From Pisaster brevispinus (taxonomy: Eukaryota > Echinodermata > Asteroidea > Forcipulatida > Asteriidae), in contig JAMKCF010000001.1 in assembly GCA_023634235.1 (NCBI GenBank), positions 8,744,758-8,808,757 on the forward strand: a stretch of DNA of 64,000 nucleotides, read 5' to 3'. Position 1 is the stretch's first letter. The number at the start of each line of letters is the position of its first letter. Below, piece after piece: positions 34,305 through 46,009 of the stretch. The position numbers and the translations under genes are program-made. The notes under the pieces are model-generated. The model was not told the DNA's origin and did no database searches. It saw only the letters and a list, made by a program, of their open reading frames with translations.

Positions 34305-35815
34305 CTGTACACAAAAACACAATTCCAACAAAACACTTCACTTCATGATGTCAGGCCTCAAAAAGCTAATATTTTTCAGCAAAAGTAATTTTGGCATTGG
34401 AACAGGCCAAATTATGAAAAGGACAAAGACAAATATAAAGCACCAACCATGTATACTTTTTCATTATTATTTAAACAAAATACCATCTTTAACAACAAAT
34501 TGAGTTACCTTTTACTTGTCAATTATATTCAAAAGTAACCTACAATTTGACAATTGGCCACACGGTGTCTATGAGTGATAGACCAAATAAAACAATTAGT
34601 AAACAAACAGTACAAGCAATTAAGTAACTAATATGCCGACATATGACATAGACACTTTCTACGCACACCTACTCCAAAGGGTCACAACACGAGGTCATAA
34701 AACCACACACCTTACACACACCCGGTTGTTTCTTTTCAGTAAAGCAATTCAGTATTACAATTCAAACAAATGTCTAACTATCTCCGAGGATCTAATAACA
34801 CGTGATTGGATCTCTATTATTTTCCCACGGTATGTCTACAGTGTCTGGGGTAAAGTAAGAAACCGACAGATTTCTCTCCTGTCGGCTGCGTCTCAATAGA
34901 CACACTTGTTTCTCTAAACTCGGTAATACAAGTTTTAAGTAACATCGACGGCACCCCGTCTGGACAGCACTGCAAATGTATGTAAATAGTTCATCTTCTC
35001 AATATAACAAGAGTACGGAGGCCAAAGGGATAAAGAATACAGCAATTATATGACAGTGTAGAGTTACAGTTTTTAGAGAAACCACCATCGCTTAATAAAA
35101 CTAAAAAGGGCATCGACGGCACTGACCGCCATCGGCCGCTGTGTTTTTCGAGCCCTGTGAACTGCGAAAATGAACACAATTATATCATTACTAACTACAA
35201 CCGTACAGCTAACACCAAGATAACATGTCTTCAAGTAATACATTTCAATGTAATAGTAGAACAACCAATATGTTGTTCAGTTAAAAATTACAACACACCA
35301 TCTAACTCGTCTCCTTCACTCTTTCATCACATTCTACAACAATCAGAAAGCTACCGTTACCTTACTACTCGTACAGCAACCGATCCACACGTTTATTTAC
35401 CCGGTGGTATTCATCTTATTAACTCAATTTTTCTTAGATCACTAAGTGACGTTTTATTTATAATCAGTGATGGTATGCTTTGCAAAATGATTCTTTCATT
35501 TTTACACATAACTTCTTTTTGTTTAAAACAATGTTTACATTATTTTTATGATTGTGTGTAATTTGAAATCAACTGCTTTTGTAATCATAATGAATTTGAA
35601 TCTTTCTAGTCCACACAGCGAAACCAATTTCAACTTTTAACTTCTAAACTGGAACAAACACAATTGAACTGAAATCGAAATGAATTGTACAGATTATCTT
35701 AAACAATTTGTCATTAATTTTCATTTGTATTAACAGTCATTCCAATATGTTTCACTTATGATTACAAAATCAAACCCCAAAACATGTAAAATAACAAACT
35801 ACTAATTGTACTTAC

Positions 35816-36094
35816 TCCTACAATCTGCCCCTTCACCGACACCAACTTCGTGACTTGGAGATACTTGCGAGGGTATTGCTTCACCGCCACATTAATCATG
35901 ATAACCGATGCACCCACAGACATCTTGGATGCAATGCTATTATCACAACCAAACAGCTTGCATTCTGCTGCGGTCTTTCCATCTGATACCCCAAATCTCG
36001 CTTTATTACTCCCTTCACCTTGACAAATTACTTGCACCCGCACTCGCTCCGCATAGGGCTTCTTCTGTTTCATCACATCAGCCAATGACGACAT
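35816..36094 (-). CDS. OB-fold (RPA-like) gene, first coding exon
   Basis: ATG at 36092-36094 in MSSLADVMKQKKPYAERVRV. The protein continues RFGVSDGKTAAECKLFGCDN, SIASKMSVGASVIMINVAVK and QYPRKYLQVTKLVSVKGQIV: five beta-strand-like segments with the KARFGVSDG and G-x-x-V-x-M/I pattern of an OB fold. The exon ends at a consensus donor (GTAAGT, starting at 35815) in phase 0, and opens after an acceptor at 36111-36112. An upstream exon ending at a donor at 36328 (GCG then GTAAGT, exon about 36329-36433) probably supplies the 5' UTR. Ortholog unknown; ssDNA binding is inferred from the fold. Located 5.8 kb upstream of, and co-oriented with, the Helentron. Confidence 0.75.
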
Positions 36095-36439
36095 GTTGTT
36101 AGCTCTTCTACTACAATTTACAGAATTTGTCAAACTATCCAATAAAGTTATATTCTAAAGTCACAAAAAACTTCAAATTATTTAAATCTTTTCACAAGTA
36201 GACCTAACTATCCTTGCAACCTGTAGATTTATCCTCCGACTGAGAGTGTACACCTGTCGGGTATGATCACTCCACTTCAACGTCCAGCCACTTTGTTTTC
36301 CAACTGTACGCATGCGCGAGTTACTTACCGCTGCAATTGACCACTGTTTGATCTTCACAACGTAAGCCACGCCCATATAACAGCGGACTTTCAGTCCATG
36401 TATAGCGGTCTTTTCAAAATTCTTACGCATTATGCTAAA

Positions 36440-37200
36440 TTTATTACGTCAAAAGGGAATTTATACTTTTGGTAAAATTCAAAAACCAGTAACCTCACTT
36501 GGTCTATCCCAACTAAACATGAAACAGCAAACCTGCGTAAGTTTGAGCTCAATCGATCACTGCAATCACCAGAAAAAAGTGGAGAAAAACCTTAAATGTT
36601 TTAACTTTTTTCAAACATCCAGTTTTTTTTACTCATGAGATCAAAACTAATTGTTTTACTCACTTCTCCAAAACTCTAGCATTTACAGCACAAATATTTC
36701 AAAGGGAGTTTTCCATCATAACCATCTATATACCACGTAAGTTACATGTGAATCTGTAAACATTTATATTTTTACTCTTACCGATGTTACAAACACCCTG
36801 TATAAATACTGTATAAGTATGACGGCAATTGTGCAATGATTTGCGGTAGCAGTTTGGGTAAACACCATTTCAAAAAGAAGTGATGACCATGAAACAACAT
36901 AAAGAAATCCATGTATACCGTCAACATTCTCTCTTTCACAGCATTGAAAGAGTGTCATCATTAATCCTCTCAATTATTCGCTAAACGTAATATCTAACGA
37001 TATATCTTTCATTCCTGAAACTTATCAAAAATCACTCGGAACATCCTCTACATATTTGACGATTTTGTTTCAACGTCTACAACGTTAATTCTGCTCAAAG
37101 ATTTCCAAACACATGACAACATTTTGACCTTTACATCTGGTAAAAACCGGACAATGGAACGCACCTACCGACTCATCATCTCAATATGGCGACGGAATTT
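36440..37200. other. Non-coding, upstream of OB-fold gene
   Basis: Likely contains the promoter of the OB-fold gene; no TATA box or other motif is convincing. Confidence 0.4.
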
Positions 37201-37204
37201 TTCA

Positions 37205-37800
37205 TGGACGTCTTGATGACGTCATCAGGTCTCGGATTACAAAAGTTTTCAGGTTGAAAACTTATCCTTTTCCTTATTGCTGCATTACATTGAATTTAAA
37301 AGGTATGATGTTAATAAGTTGCGCATCTGATACATCAAGACTGGGGAAACATTTCATAAGTTGACGCTAAAACAGTATGACCTTTACTTCCAGTCGTACT
37401 GGAAGGTCAAAGTCTGCCTTAATGTTTGTAAATAAATTCAATTTTTGGTCATAATTCAAGATTGAAAATGAATTTCATATTGAATCTCATAAGACAATTG
37501 AGCCTTATTATCAAGACCACACAAACTTCATGATGTCATGATGACGTCATCAAATATCAAAATACAAAGAAACCAACTTGTTATTTCTATGAAATCATAA
37601 CTCATGCAACAGATGATCGATTTCGACAATCTACATATCATCGGACAGCTCGGAATAAGTTCAACAAACGCTACACACAAAATGACTCCCATTTCACGTT
37701 GACTTCCGCTTCATACCGGAAGTTGAACAAAGTCACAAAATCTGATCTCAAAATCTACGAAATATTCCAACATAAATTTTTCATCACGTTAGATGAGTGA
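37205..37800. repeat. Two units of a dispersed repeat with GATGACGTCATCA
   Basis: The first unit starts at GATGACGTCATCAGG near 37206 and the second at ATGATGACGTCATCA near 37535, about 320 bp apart. Both contain TTGAC...CCGGAAG or CGTACTGGAAGG phrases. The first unit matches 11018-11200. Confidence 0.65.
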
Positions 37801-38600
37801 TCCTACTCTAACTCTTGCACAGACATGACAACAATATAACGTTTGCATCGGGTCAACCTGCACGGCAAAGCGCACGTGTATATTGACCCACATTCTATGA
37901 CAACGCACAATACCAACGACATTTCATGTGGTTTGTTTACTCCAACACCACAAGCGCTTTCACTGAAGACTAGTAGTGGCATGATTTCTGTCCACGTTTA
38001 AACATATCACAGTTCATCGTACTTTTGACAAAGGCTTCCCAGTGGCGCAATGCTGCAAAAATCAATTCCTCCCAACCTTTGCCATGATCGGCGTCAAATT
38101 GTTTCCCTTTTCGCCCTTCACATGACTTGTAATTGTCAAAGTAAAGACAAAGTTTAACTGAGATGTACACCTGCTTCAGTGATTCGTATGACTTCTATTA
38201 TATGAGAAAATACAAGCAGAAAAGCACCAGCATTGAACTTCAATAGTGCACAAAATCTAACCCCTAAACCAGACATTGAATTGAAAAGCTACATGACGTT
38301 ACCAATTCATTCAGTCACAATGTGATGACATCACTCACGAACACCTTGTTTTTGTAATTGACAAAAATTGAATTTCTAGTCTTTTCTTTGATTTTACACT
38401 TTGTTGCTCGAGGACCTTTCAAGATTGTTATCATTTTGGCCTTTTTTTGAAAGTGTGTTTGATGCAATGTCGGAGGTTTGCAAATTTTCCTCTTTATGTT
38501 AACTAAGCAGTGTGGAGTATACATCTTAACGTCTTGAAGCGTTTTATTTTCTACAGAGTCAAATACAAACTTGTAAAGAATACTCCATAGTCAATGAATT
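37800..38600. other. Non-coding, no gene recognised
   Basis: No supported gene. The sequence from about 38600 onward shows faint protein-like continuation of the gene on the minus strand described next. Confidence 0.4.
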
Positions 38601-38785
38601 TCATAGTGTATGGGGTTAGATTAGTCCATGGGTATCTTCAACAAAATAATTGATATAGTCTTTCAGCATGGAATTTGTAATTTTGCTTTTGATTATCTGA
38701 ATAGCCCCATGTATAATAAAATGGTCTCAGTGATCATTCTGCACCTTCCTCATTAAGTTTGTGACTTGGTTCTTTCTGAAGGATT

Positions 38786-39422
38786 TTAAACGTGATATAA
38801 ACTTTCCCATATCATTGAGACACGGCTAAACTCTGTTATGTCCCCTTCAAGGTGAAGGTATTTCCTTATATTTACTGGAAGGCTGTTCACCTTTTTTGAA
38901 TGTGGAACGACATTTGTCAACATATGTGGATACTCCATCTCCTTTCCCAGAGGTAGAGGACTAATTATTGCTAAGGCGTGGTCTTTATTCAGGGAAAATT
39001 TTTCAGGTTGGCCAGTTTTCTGGAACAAAACTCGAAACTACCATGCCTGATTCCTCGCTTGTTTACATTTGCTTCAAGATTCCCAACTAAGTCTTCTAAA
39101 CTCTTATCATTAGACCATTTAGTTATTTTATTGGTAAAGGACACTTTGTTTTCAGTTTTCAACGTTAGCAATTTTTCTACAGTTCGCGTAATCCAGTGTA
39201 AAATACATGGGATTACATTTTTGAGCGATATTGATTTCAGCAAAGATTCTGGATAAACGGGACCAACAGGAACATTCAAATCAGTTCGAAGACCACTTGA
39301 AGCTACTTTTTTTTGTTCTATGTGACATTCGTGGTATATATTCCAGCCTGTATTTGTTAGTGGTCACAGAACATTGGATCCATCTAGACAGGCTTGAACA
39401 AACATATGGTCTCCAGATAGAT
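38786..39422 (-). pseudogene. Uncharacterised gene, C-terminal part (downstream of LINE D)
   Basis: From the LINE junction the minus strand encodes LSGDHMFVQACLDGSNVL, a stop where Gly would fit, then NTGWNIYHEC, GLRTDLNVPVGPVYPESLL and WITRTVEKLL. After a frameshift near 39020 it goes on with KDHALAIISPLPLGKEMEYP. Faint coding continues to about 38600. The protein belongs to a family I recall only as uncharacterised proteins of aquatic invertebrates, with no assigned function. The stop and the frameshift make it a pseudogene or a poorly assembled gene. Confidence 0.6.
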
Positions 39423-40758
39423 AGAATCAGTAACTTACAATTTATTTCTAAATTAACTGAGAGGGCTGTTTGTGACCAACTTTATAGTCACATGTCAAAA
39501 CATTCCATGTTTCCGGTTCTCCAATCATCTTACCGGAAGCATCACAGTACAGAGACGGCTCTTATTAAGGTTAAAAATGATTTACTGATGAGGATGAATT
39601 CCCAACATGTTATTCTGCTTGTCCTTTTAGACCTGAGTGCAGCGTTCGATACTGTTGATCATGAAATTTTATTGAAACGTCTTCAGTCTAAATGTGGAGT
39701 CACTGGCAAGGCCCTCGATTGGTTTTCGTCCTATTTGTCAGATAGAAGTCAACGTGTATCCATTCAAGGTACCTTATCAGAGAAGTTTAACATCAACTGT
39801 GGTGTTCCTCAGGGATCCTGCTTAGGACCATTTCTATTTATTGTCTATGCCTCTAAATTGTTTGACATCGTTGAGCATCATCTGCCTGATGTTCATTGCT
39901 ATGCCGATGACACTCAGCTGTATCTATCTTTTAGACCCGACGACGACAAATCTTGTCAAGCTGCTTTGACTATAATCAAAGATTGCATTAGGGACATCAG
40001 GCAATGGATGTTACATGACCGGCTTTTAATTAATGATGCTAAAAGTGAATTTTTGATTATCGGATCAAAGCAGCAGTTGAAGAAAATTAATATTTCCGTT
40101 ATAATGATAGGTGAAGCTACTGTTTTTCCTACAACATGTGTTCGTAACTTGGGGTCTTGGTTCGATTCTGAACTTACAATGAACACCCACATCAATAAAG
40201 CTTGCTCTGCAGCCTTTTTTCATCTTCACAACATCAAACGCATTAGTCAATTCCTTACACAAGACTCTTTTAAAACTAATTCATGCATTTGTGACCAGTC
40301 GACTTGATTATTGTAATAGCCTTTTGTATGGTCTGCCAAAGTCACAGATAGCTAAACTACAAAGAGTTCAAAACGCAGCTGCCAGAATTGTTACCAACAC
40401 ACTCCGATTTGAACACATCACACCTATAATTCGTCAATTACAATGGCTGCCTGTTTCGTACAGGATTAATTTTAAAATCCTGTTGTTGACATTCAAAGCT
40501 CTTCATGGTCTTTCTCCAAAGTACTTACAGGATCTTGTTAACATCCGGAAAGTATCTTCATATAAACTTAGGTCAGGGAATATTGGTGTTTTCTTGGAGT
40601 ATCCTTCTGGTAACATGTTGACTACATTTGGTGATAGGGCTTTTTCTGTGGCAGCCCCTAAGCTTTGGAATGCGCTACCGTTTCACATACGTAGCGAACA
40701 GAAACTCATCTCTTTTAAATGTAATATAAAAACCCACCTTTTTAAAACCGCTTTTTAG
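39423..40758 (+). pseudogene. LINE D reverse transcriptase, 5'-truncated
   Basis: Sense starts at RISNLQFISKLTERAVCDQL. It includes LLDLSAAFDTVDH, CGVPQGSCLGPFLF, YADDTQLYLSF, INDAKSEFLI, then (after a single-base frameshift near 40290) [40 protein letters not shown] and [17 protein letters not shown]. The RT motifs are all present from the second conserved block on. Closely related in sequence style to LINE C and B. Not active because of the truncation and the frameshift. Confidence 0.85.
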
Positions 40759-41071
40759 TGTGTCTTCTTCTATGGTCACCTTGCCAGTTAGTTTGTATTT
40801 TAGCATAGATTAGGGTTAGAGGCGTCTGTCTCCTGAAAAGGTCAAAACATTACCGATGCCAGCAGGGGTAGGCCTATGTAATAAGTAACTATTAGTTCTC
40901 TGTTAGCGGGACAGACGTATCCCCATACTTTTGTTTGGGCACTGGCCTGGTGACCAGTCTTTTTTCTTTGTCTTTTTCTTCCACTCTGTGCTTTTTAACA
41001 TGTGTTCTGTGCCCTTGATCATTTTGTATGTAAGGGGCGCAATATAAATTTTCAATATTATTATTATTATT
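39423..41071 (+). mobile_element. LINE D: 5'-truncated CR1/L2-like LINE
   Basis: Begins abruptly inside the RT domain and ends in a (TAT)n tail at 41056-41071 after a 3' UTR (stop at 40756-40758). Inserted into the gene on the opposite strand. The gene sequence on the two sides joins in frame without loss, with at most a 2-3 bp target duplication (AT at 39421-39422 and 41072-41073). Confidence 0.88.
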
Positions 41072-42515
41072 ATGGAATGTCATTGTTTGTGGGCAGCTTG
41101 CAATCCAGTTATCAAGGAAATTGCACTTAATGAGATTTTCTTCCAAGTTATCACGGGAATCACTCTCATAAAATAATGCAAGGGGATATACTTCTTTAGG
41201 TTTTTGATAGGAAAGACCTCGTAGTTTCAGTTCATCATTTGCGTCACCTTGTATTCGTATGTGAATTTCTTTCTCCAGAAAAGGATATCTGTATAAGAGA
41301 ACTTGAAACAAACGATGTGGTTCAATACGCCAACCAGTTGCAGTTCTTTTTGGTAAAAAAAAACTGCTAAACATTCTTCAAAACTACTTCTTAACACCTT
41401 GGATTCTTCTGATTTTAAGGGTTTTTTTCCTGGAAATGTTTGTCTCATTTTGTCTATAAGTCTTGTGCCACTATAATTTTCACGAATATTAACAATGGTG
41501 AAAGGTGATACAGGATTAATCAATTTATACACATCTCTTACAGCATTTGATATTGCCCTTGTCCCCGTCTCATTGTTGTAACCTTTCCTTAAAACATGCA
41601 CAATATCGTTTTCGGTAAGTCTAATCTTGCTGTCTGTTTGAACATGCCCCCTTTTGGCGCCAATAATATCTGCAAGTGCATTAAGGCATTCAGTTTTGTT
41701 ACTGTTAAATAGCTGCTGAAGGGTGCCCTTCATAAATGAACTGGAGTTCTTGTTCCTGTCAACAATTGTTTCACTTTTTTTTTTACTGTCATTGTGGCTT
41801 GGTTACACAAAGCTAAATTCTGTAATGAAAACAACAATTCCTTGTTACACACTTTTCTTGGCTCGGATTTAACAAGTTTGCTGTTCAAGATGCATTGTAT
41901 ACACTTGGACACAAGCCGTCCTTTGACAGGTTTTTGTCAATATACTTGAAACCTTTGTTTTTGCGTTTCAAAACACCCAACAATGCAAAGGCCTCATCAA
42001 TTGATAAATACATTATACCACTTGTAAGTGGTATAATGTAAGTTACGGAAATCTCACCATTTTTAACTGATGTTTGCTACTTTCATCTTTGTTAATTGGC
42101 CTTAATCTACTCTGAACTGGTGAAAGCCTATTCTTTTCCGGTGTCCAGGTGTGAGTTTCTAGCTGTGGCACGTGGCTTACATCAAGTTCTTGTATTTCTT
42201 TAAGAATAATACTTTTGAAACATTGATCTAGAAATGTTGATCTCCTCCATTAGCCAGCATGGCTTGTTACATAATCCACAATCTTTTCTTACCGGATGTG
42301 AGGAATGCTGCTATAGCTATATGTTTATGTTCTCTCAAAATATTATCCATCTTTTCATAACCCTGTTTTTGGACAGCACCTTTTATTCCAAACAAAGTGA
42401 ATATTTCAGGACAAGAAAAATAAATATCGCCTTGAAATATTATTACACAGGGTATCCCATTACCACCAATATCAACTATCTGAACATTACAAAGCTCTTT
42501 TCCAGCTGGATGCAA
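41072..42515 (-). pseudogene. Uncharacterised gene, N-terminal part (upstream of LINE D)
   Basis: Several adjoining frames. 42267-42515: a segment with GIPCVIIFQGDIYFS and LFGIKGAVQKQGYEKMDNIL. 42040-42260: HVPQLETHTWTPEKNRLS. 41730-41980: YLSIDEAFALLGVLKRKNKG and KCIQCILNSKLVKSEPRKV. 41227-41733: NKTECLNALADIIGAKRG to SSFEECLAVFF. 41072-41340: GWRIEPHRLFQVLLYRYP and KPKEVYPLALFYESDSRDN. Three of the frame changes coincide with A/T homopolymers (about 41350 and 41770). The protein continues across LINE D into the part at 38786-39422. Function unknown. Confidence 0.55.
42009..42040. repeat. Perfect 15 bp hairpin within the uncharacterised gene
   Basis: TACATTATACCACTT / AAGTGGTATAATGTA with a GT loop. 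Flanking coding-like sequence is interrupted precisely here. Confidence 0.85.
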
Positions 42516-43280
42516 AAAGCACTTTCTTCTTGTTTGGCAATGTCATTGAAGCCTACATGTACAAACAAAACTCTTTCCAGCACTTCCCCCTTTGATTTCT
42601 TTACACAACTCTTCAAGACAAGTACTTGGGAGTGTATTTTGGTTATTGCAACTGTCTGTCTATATAAAGACTAGGGTTTTTCTGCATTTTTGTCACTGTT
42701 TAAATGAAATCTAGGCTGAAGATTTAATAATTCCTGTAAAGGAACTCTCTATCTATTGGATCTCTTGCAATGTCTGGGTTGGTCACTTCCTTTTGCGGTT
42801 TGGTACATTTTTGTGACATATTACTATTTAAATTCATAGTACATGATTGGCTATCGTCGTATTGCTGCTTATTGGAGGGTACACTTGTTGTTGAGAAGTT
42901 ACGTTTGTGGAATTTCGGCTAACAGTGGTTTGACAGAAACATTTAGGTTGTTCACTTTTTGATTTGACTATAGGTTTGGCACATTTTAAATTATTGACCG
43001 GACGTTGTCTGAAAACAGGTTGTTCATTTGTTTTGACTGCTTGTGCATGTTTTTCATTTGCAAGGGAAAAGACTGTTTAGAATGACTACCTCTAAATGCT
43101 GGTTCATCAGATGGATGGCGATGCACATTTTCTAATGAAAGCATCGGGCATGATTGACTATAAACTTTGGCAAAAATTAAGATGTGCACACCCCTTTTCG
43201 GGCCGAAACCCTTCCATGGGCCTTAAGCTTGCGCCCCACCCTTCTCCAATTTATTCCTTGTAACGGCACCAGCAGATGTC

Positions 43281-43740
43281 TCATAAATTTGAGTTTTCCA
43301 GTAAACCATCCAACACTGCATAGTGATTGGTTTTTTTACATATTGCCATGAGTCGGCCAGGCTCCGTCTGTATTGCTGATGAGAGCCTGTAGCAGCTGCC
43401 AAATACAGAAATCAACTCTGGAACTACCACAGGCGGCTTTTGTTGGTTACAGTTATCAACTAATCCTAGGGTAACTATCAGAATACCCGGCATTATATAT
43501 CTACCAGTAATTTCAACATTCCTGTCCAAACAACTTGAGCACAATATTTCCTCTCTTTTTTTCAGTTGGTGTTTTATATTTTGCTGAATTATTGACTCAA
43601 TTGCCTTCAGCAAGTTTTCTGGATACTTTTCATTTGTGCTTTGTAAGTACTCGTAGACAGAAACTGTTTTTCTGGAGACATGTCTTTGGGCGCATTGAAC
43701 GGCGTTGCAATCAACCTGCTCTCTAAACCCCGCCCCAGAA
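43281..43740 (-). pseudogene. Ubiquitin-peptidase-like C-terminal fragment (tentative)
   Basis: The open frame reads SVYEYLQSTNEKYPENLLKA, LCSSCLDRNVEITGRYIMPG, VVVPELISVFGSCYRLSSAI and GRLMAICKKTNHYAVLDGLL. The order CxxC region, hydrophobic strands and G-x-x-x-A-I-x-K...Y-x-V-L-D resembles the C-terminal half of ubiquitin-specific peptidases, but the expected catalytic His (GHF) reads GR here. Its N-terminus runs into the RT fragment, so the ORF is a chimera. Could be the N-terminal continuation of the uncharacterised gene or an independent one. Confidence 0.4.
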
Positions 43741-44345
43741 GAGGACACGTTGTCTGCGACCAGTCATAAATGATCTAACCCAATGCCACAACTCACCCTG
43801 CACAATAAACAATGTTGCCAGTTTTTAAAGCGCATCGTGTCAAAGGCCTTTGACATGTCTAGGAAAACGGCATCTACTCTTGGGGGACGGCGTTTATCCA
43901 GGGTAGATGACCAGGAATGCAGATTGTTGACCAGTTGGTTGACACAACTTCTGTGCTCCACAAAGCCATGCTGATTAGAGTTTAGGAGGCCAAAAGTGCT
44001 CAACTGATCATTAATAGCAGCAGATATAATGCGCTCAAGAACTTTACAAAGCACAGAAGTAAGAGCAACTGATCTATAGTTAGCTGTTAATGACTTGTCT
44101 CCCTTCTTGTACACTGACGTTTTGTTAGCGCATCGCCAAGCATCAGGTAATTGTCCTGTGCTCAATGATGCGTTAAACAACAAACAAAGAGGGTGGGCTA
44201 TTTCTGGAGCAATTTTGTTAAGGATATTTGGCAAAATACCATCAGGTCCAGGAGATTTATTAGAGGGGAGCTTTTTGAGTACAGCGGCAATGAAAGGATT
44301 TACAATGTAATGTGGCGCAATCTTCTGCAAATGCCCGATGCACTG
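43725..44345 (-). pseudogene. LINE reverse-transcriptase fragment (jockey/CR1-type)
   Basis: Minus-strand LKKLPSNKSPGPDGILPNIL, CLLFNASLSTGQLPDAWRCA, SLTANYRSVALTSVLCKVLE, NQHGFVEHRSCVNQLVNNLH and AVFLDMSKAFDTM are RT blocks 1-3. After a decayed stretch comes FMTGRRQRVLFWGGV and a stop. The YADD block and everything after it are missing: a double-truncated fragment. It abuts the peptidase-like ORF. Confidence 0.85.
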
Positions 44346-44869
44346 GAGTAATCTCCCTTCTATTAGCGGTAAGTTTAACTGAACTATTTTACCACCGTTG
44401 CATTACTTAACACACACAGCCTACAAAAATTGCTTTTTGTCTGATCTGAAGAACAAAGAGATAAGGGTTTATTGTCTTACTTAATAAGTTTTAAGTCTGG
44501 GAGCCAAACTCACTTTCTGGTGATCGGCAGCACCAGAGTTGTTATAAATAGTTCCCAATGGACGCTATCTTTTTGGGCAAATTGCATTTTGGCTTGCAAG
44601 TGCTTTAAACGCTCAAATTATTAACGTGCTGCATTGTTCAATAACTAATCTTGCATTGAGTTTTGTGAAATGTCCTCACGCCAAACGCGTGACTCTGTGT
44701 TCCAAATTGCCCTTAAAGATAGCTGATTTAGGTCATTATAGCAACCTATCTATTGTTTCCAGCAGCCAGACCACTAGGCTTACACACTGCATGATCAAAA
44801 ACCTATTTTGTACTACTGATGTAAGTCTCTACATTTCTTAGGAGCCCAAAAACCAACCAGCCTTTGAGC
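44346..44869. other. Non-coding, no gene recognised
   Basis: Spacer between the RT fragment and the dispersed repeat; nothing coding. Confidence 0.5.
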
Positions 44870-45175
44870 AAAATTGGTTTGAACATGGATGAAGCACTCT
44901 ACACATTTCAATTTCAGATGGAAATGTTGGAAACTTAAAAGTTGGTCAAACCAATGTCATACACACAGTTTGTCAGGCCTTTTATGAGTATTTGTAGCAT
45001 TTCAACTATTGGTTGTCATGTCAAATAGCATTGTCATTACCCAATGTGTAAAGAAGTACATGTTGGATCAATGGTTAAATTAAGTGCCTTCGGTCATTCA
45101 TTGACATCAAATTTATGTCTCTTCACTGAATACAGGAATACTTAAAATTTCAGGAATAGAGTAACAGTAACATCC
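44870..45175 (+). repeat. Dispersed repeat, copy 2
   Basis: Reverse-complement relative of 11700-12115. It contains GCATTGTCATTACCCAATGT but lacks the second arm of the hairpin present in copy 1. Confidence 0.7.
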
Positions 45176-45295
45176 AAACAAAAACTTGTTTCATTTGTCA
45201 GCAGTAAAATATTTGTAATTTAATCACATTTACTAATCTTACAATTTTACATTTCACATTCTTACTTGAAACAAATATAATTTGCAGATAATGTT

Positions 45296-45322
45296 CACAT
45301 TTGTATATTGTATACAAATGTG
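45296..45322. repeat. Perfect 12 bp hairpin
   Basis: CACATTTGTATA / TATACAAATGTG with a TTG loop, followed by a segment with a GAACCGGAAGTCAAGGTGAAA phrase related to the arrays near 4450 and 37700. Confidence 0.85.
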
Positions 45323-46009
45323 TTGACTTAACTTTTCAAACCATTATAACAGTGCCCAAATTTTTAATGACTTTTACACGGATACAGTTCAAAGTACTGT
45401 GAGTGTCTAACTTCAGTAAAGTGGTTGAGGAGTTATTTTTGTAATTATTAATTTCATCTTCCAGTTTGAACCGGAAGTCAAGGTGAAACGTAGTAACATT
45501 CTGTTTATTGTTTCTTAAATTGTTACACACCTCCCCAATCATGCAATGTAGCAACAATAACAATCACACTATGTAGCAACTAACGTTAAACACACGTGAA
45601 TGCTAAATGTACCACGAGAAAAAAAGATATGGATCAGTGGTTGCAGGGTTGAAAAAGATATAAGACACAATAATAAATGCAGTGCAAATATATAACAATA
45701 ATTTGAATAAACTATAATCATTTAGAGAGTAGTACAAAGAAGTGTATGGAACGAATAGCCAAAGACAAATAATGCAAAAAGATGATGATACAACACTACT
45801 CTGTCTTTTTCAGGTACAGTAAGAACTAATATGAGAACAGTAATGGATCCTGATTGATTGATGACTGAGTATGTACTCTGCATGAAGCAATACACTACCA
45901 AGAAACAAATGCCACACATCAGGGCACAAACTGAAAAACTTGTACGTGGCAGACAATCTTCTTTCGTTTGATCTCTGGACCAAGGTGAACATTAAATACA
46001 AATTAGATC
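45323..46009. other. Non-coding, no gene recognised
   Basis: No gene seen; the right part is probably 3' UTR of LINE A. Confidence 0.45.

Noticed and set aside
35157..35561. 134-codon plus-strand ORF between the OB-fold exons
   Set aside because: Lies in the intron of the minus-strand gene, AT-rich, no recognisable motifs.
40892..41071. C-terminal tail (NNNN...SVPLTEN) of the minus-strand ORF ending at 40892
   Set aside because: This part is antisense of the LINE D 3' UTR and tail; the gene sense stops at the LINE junction.
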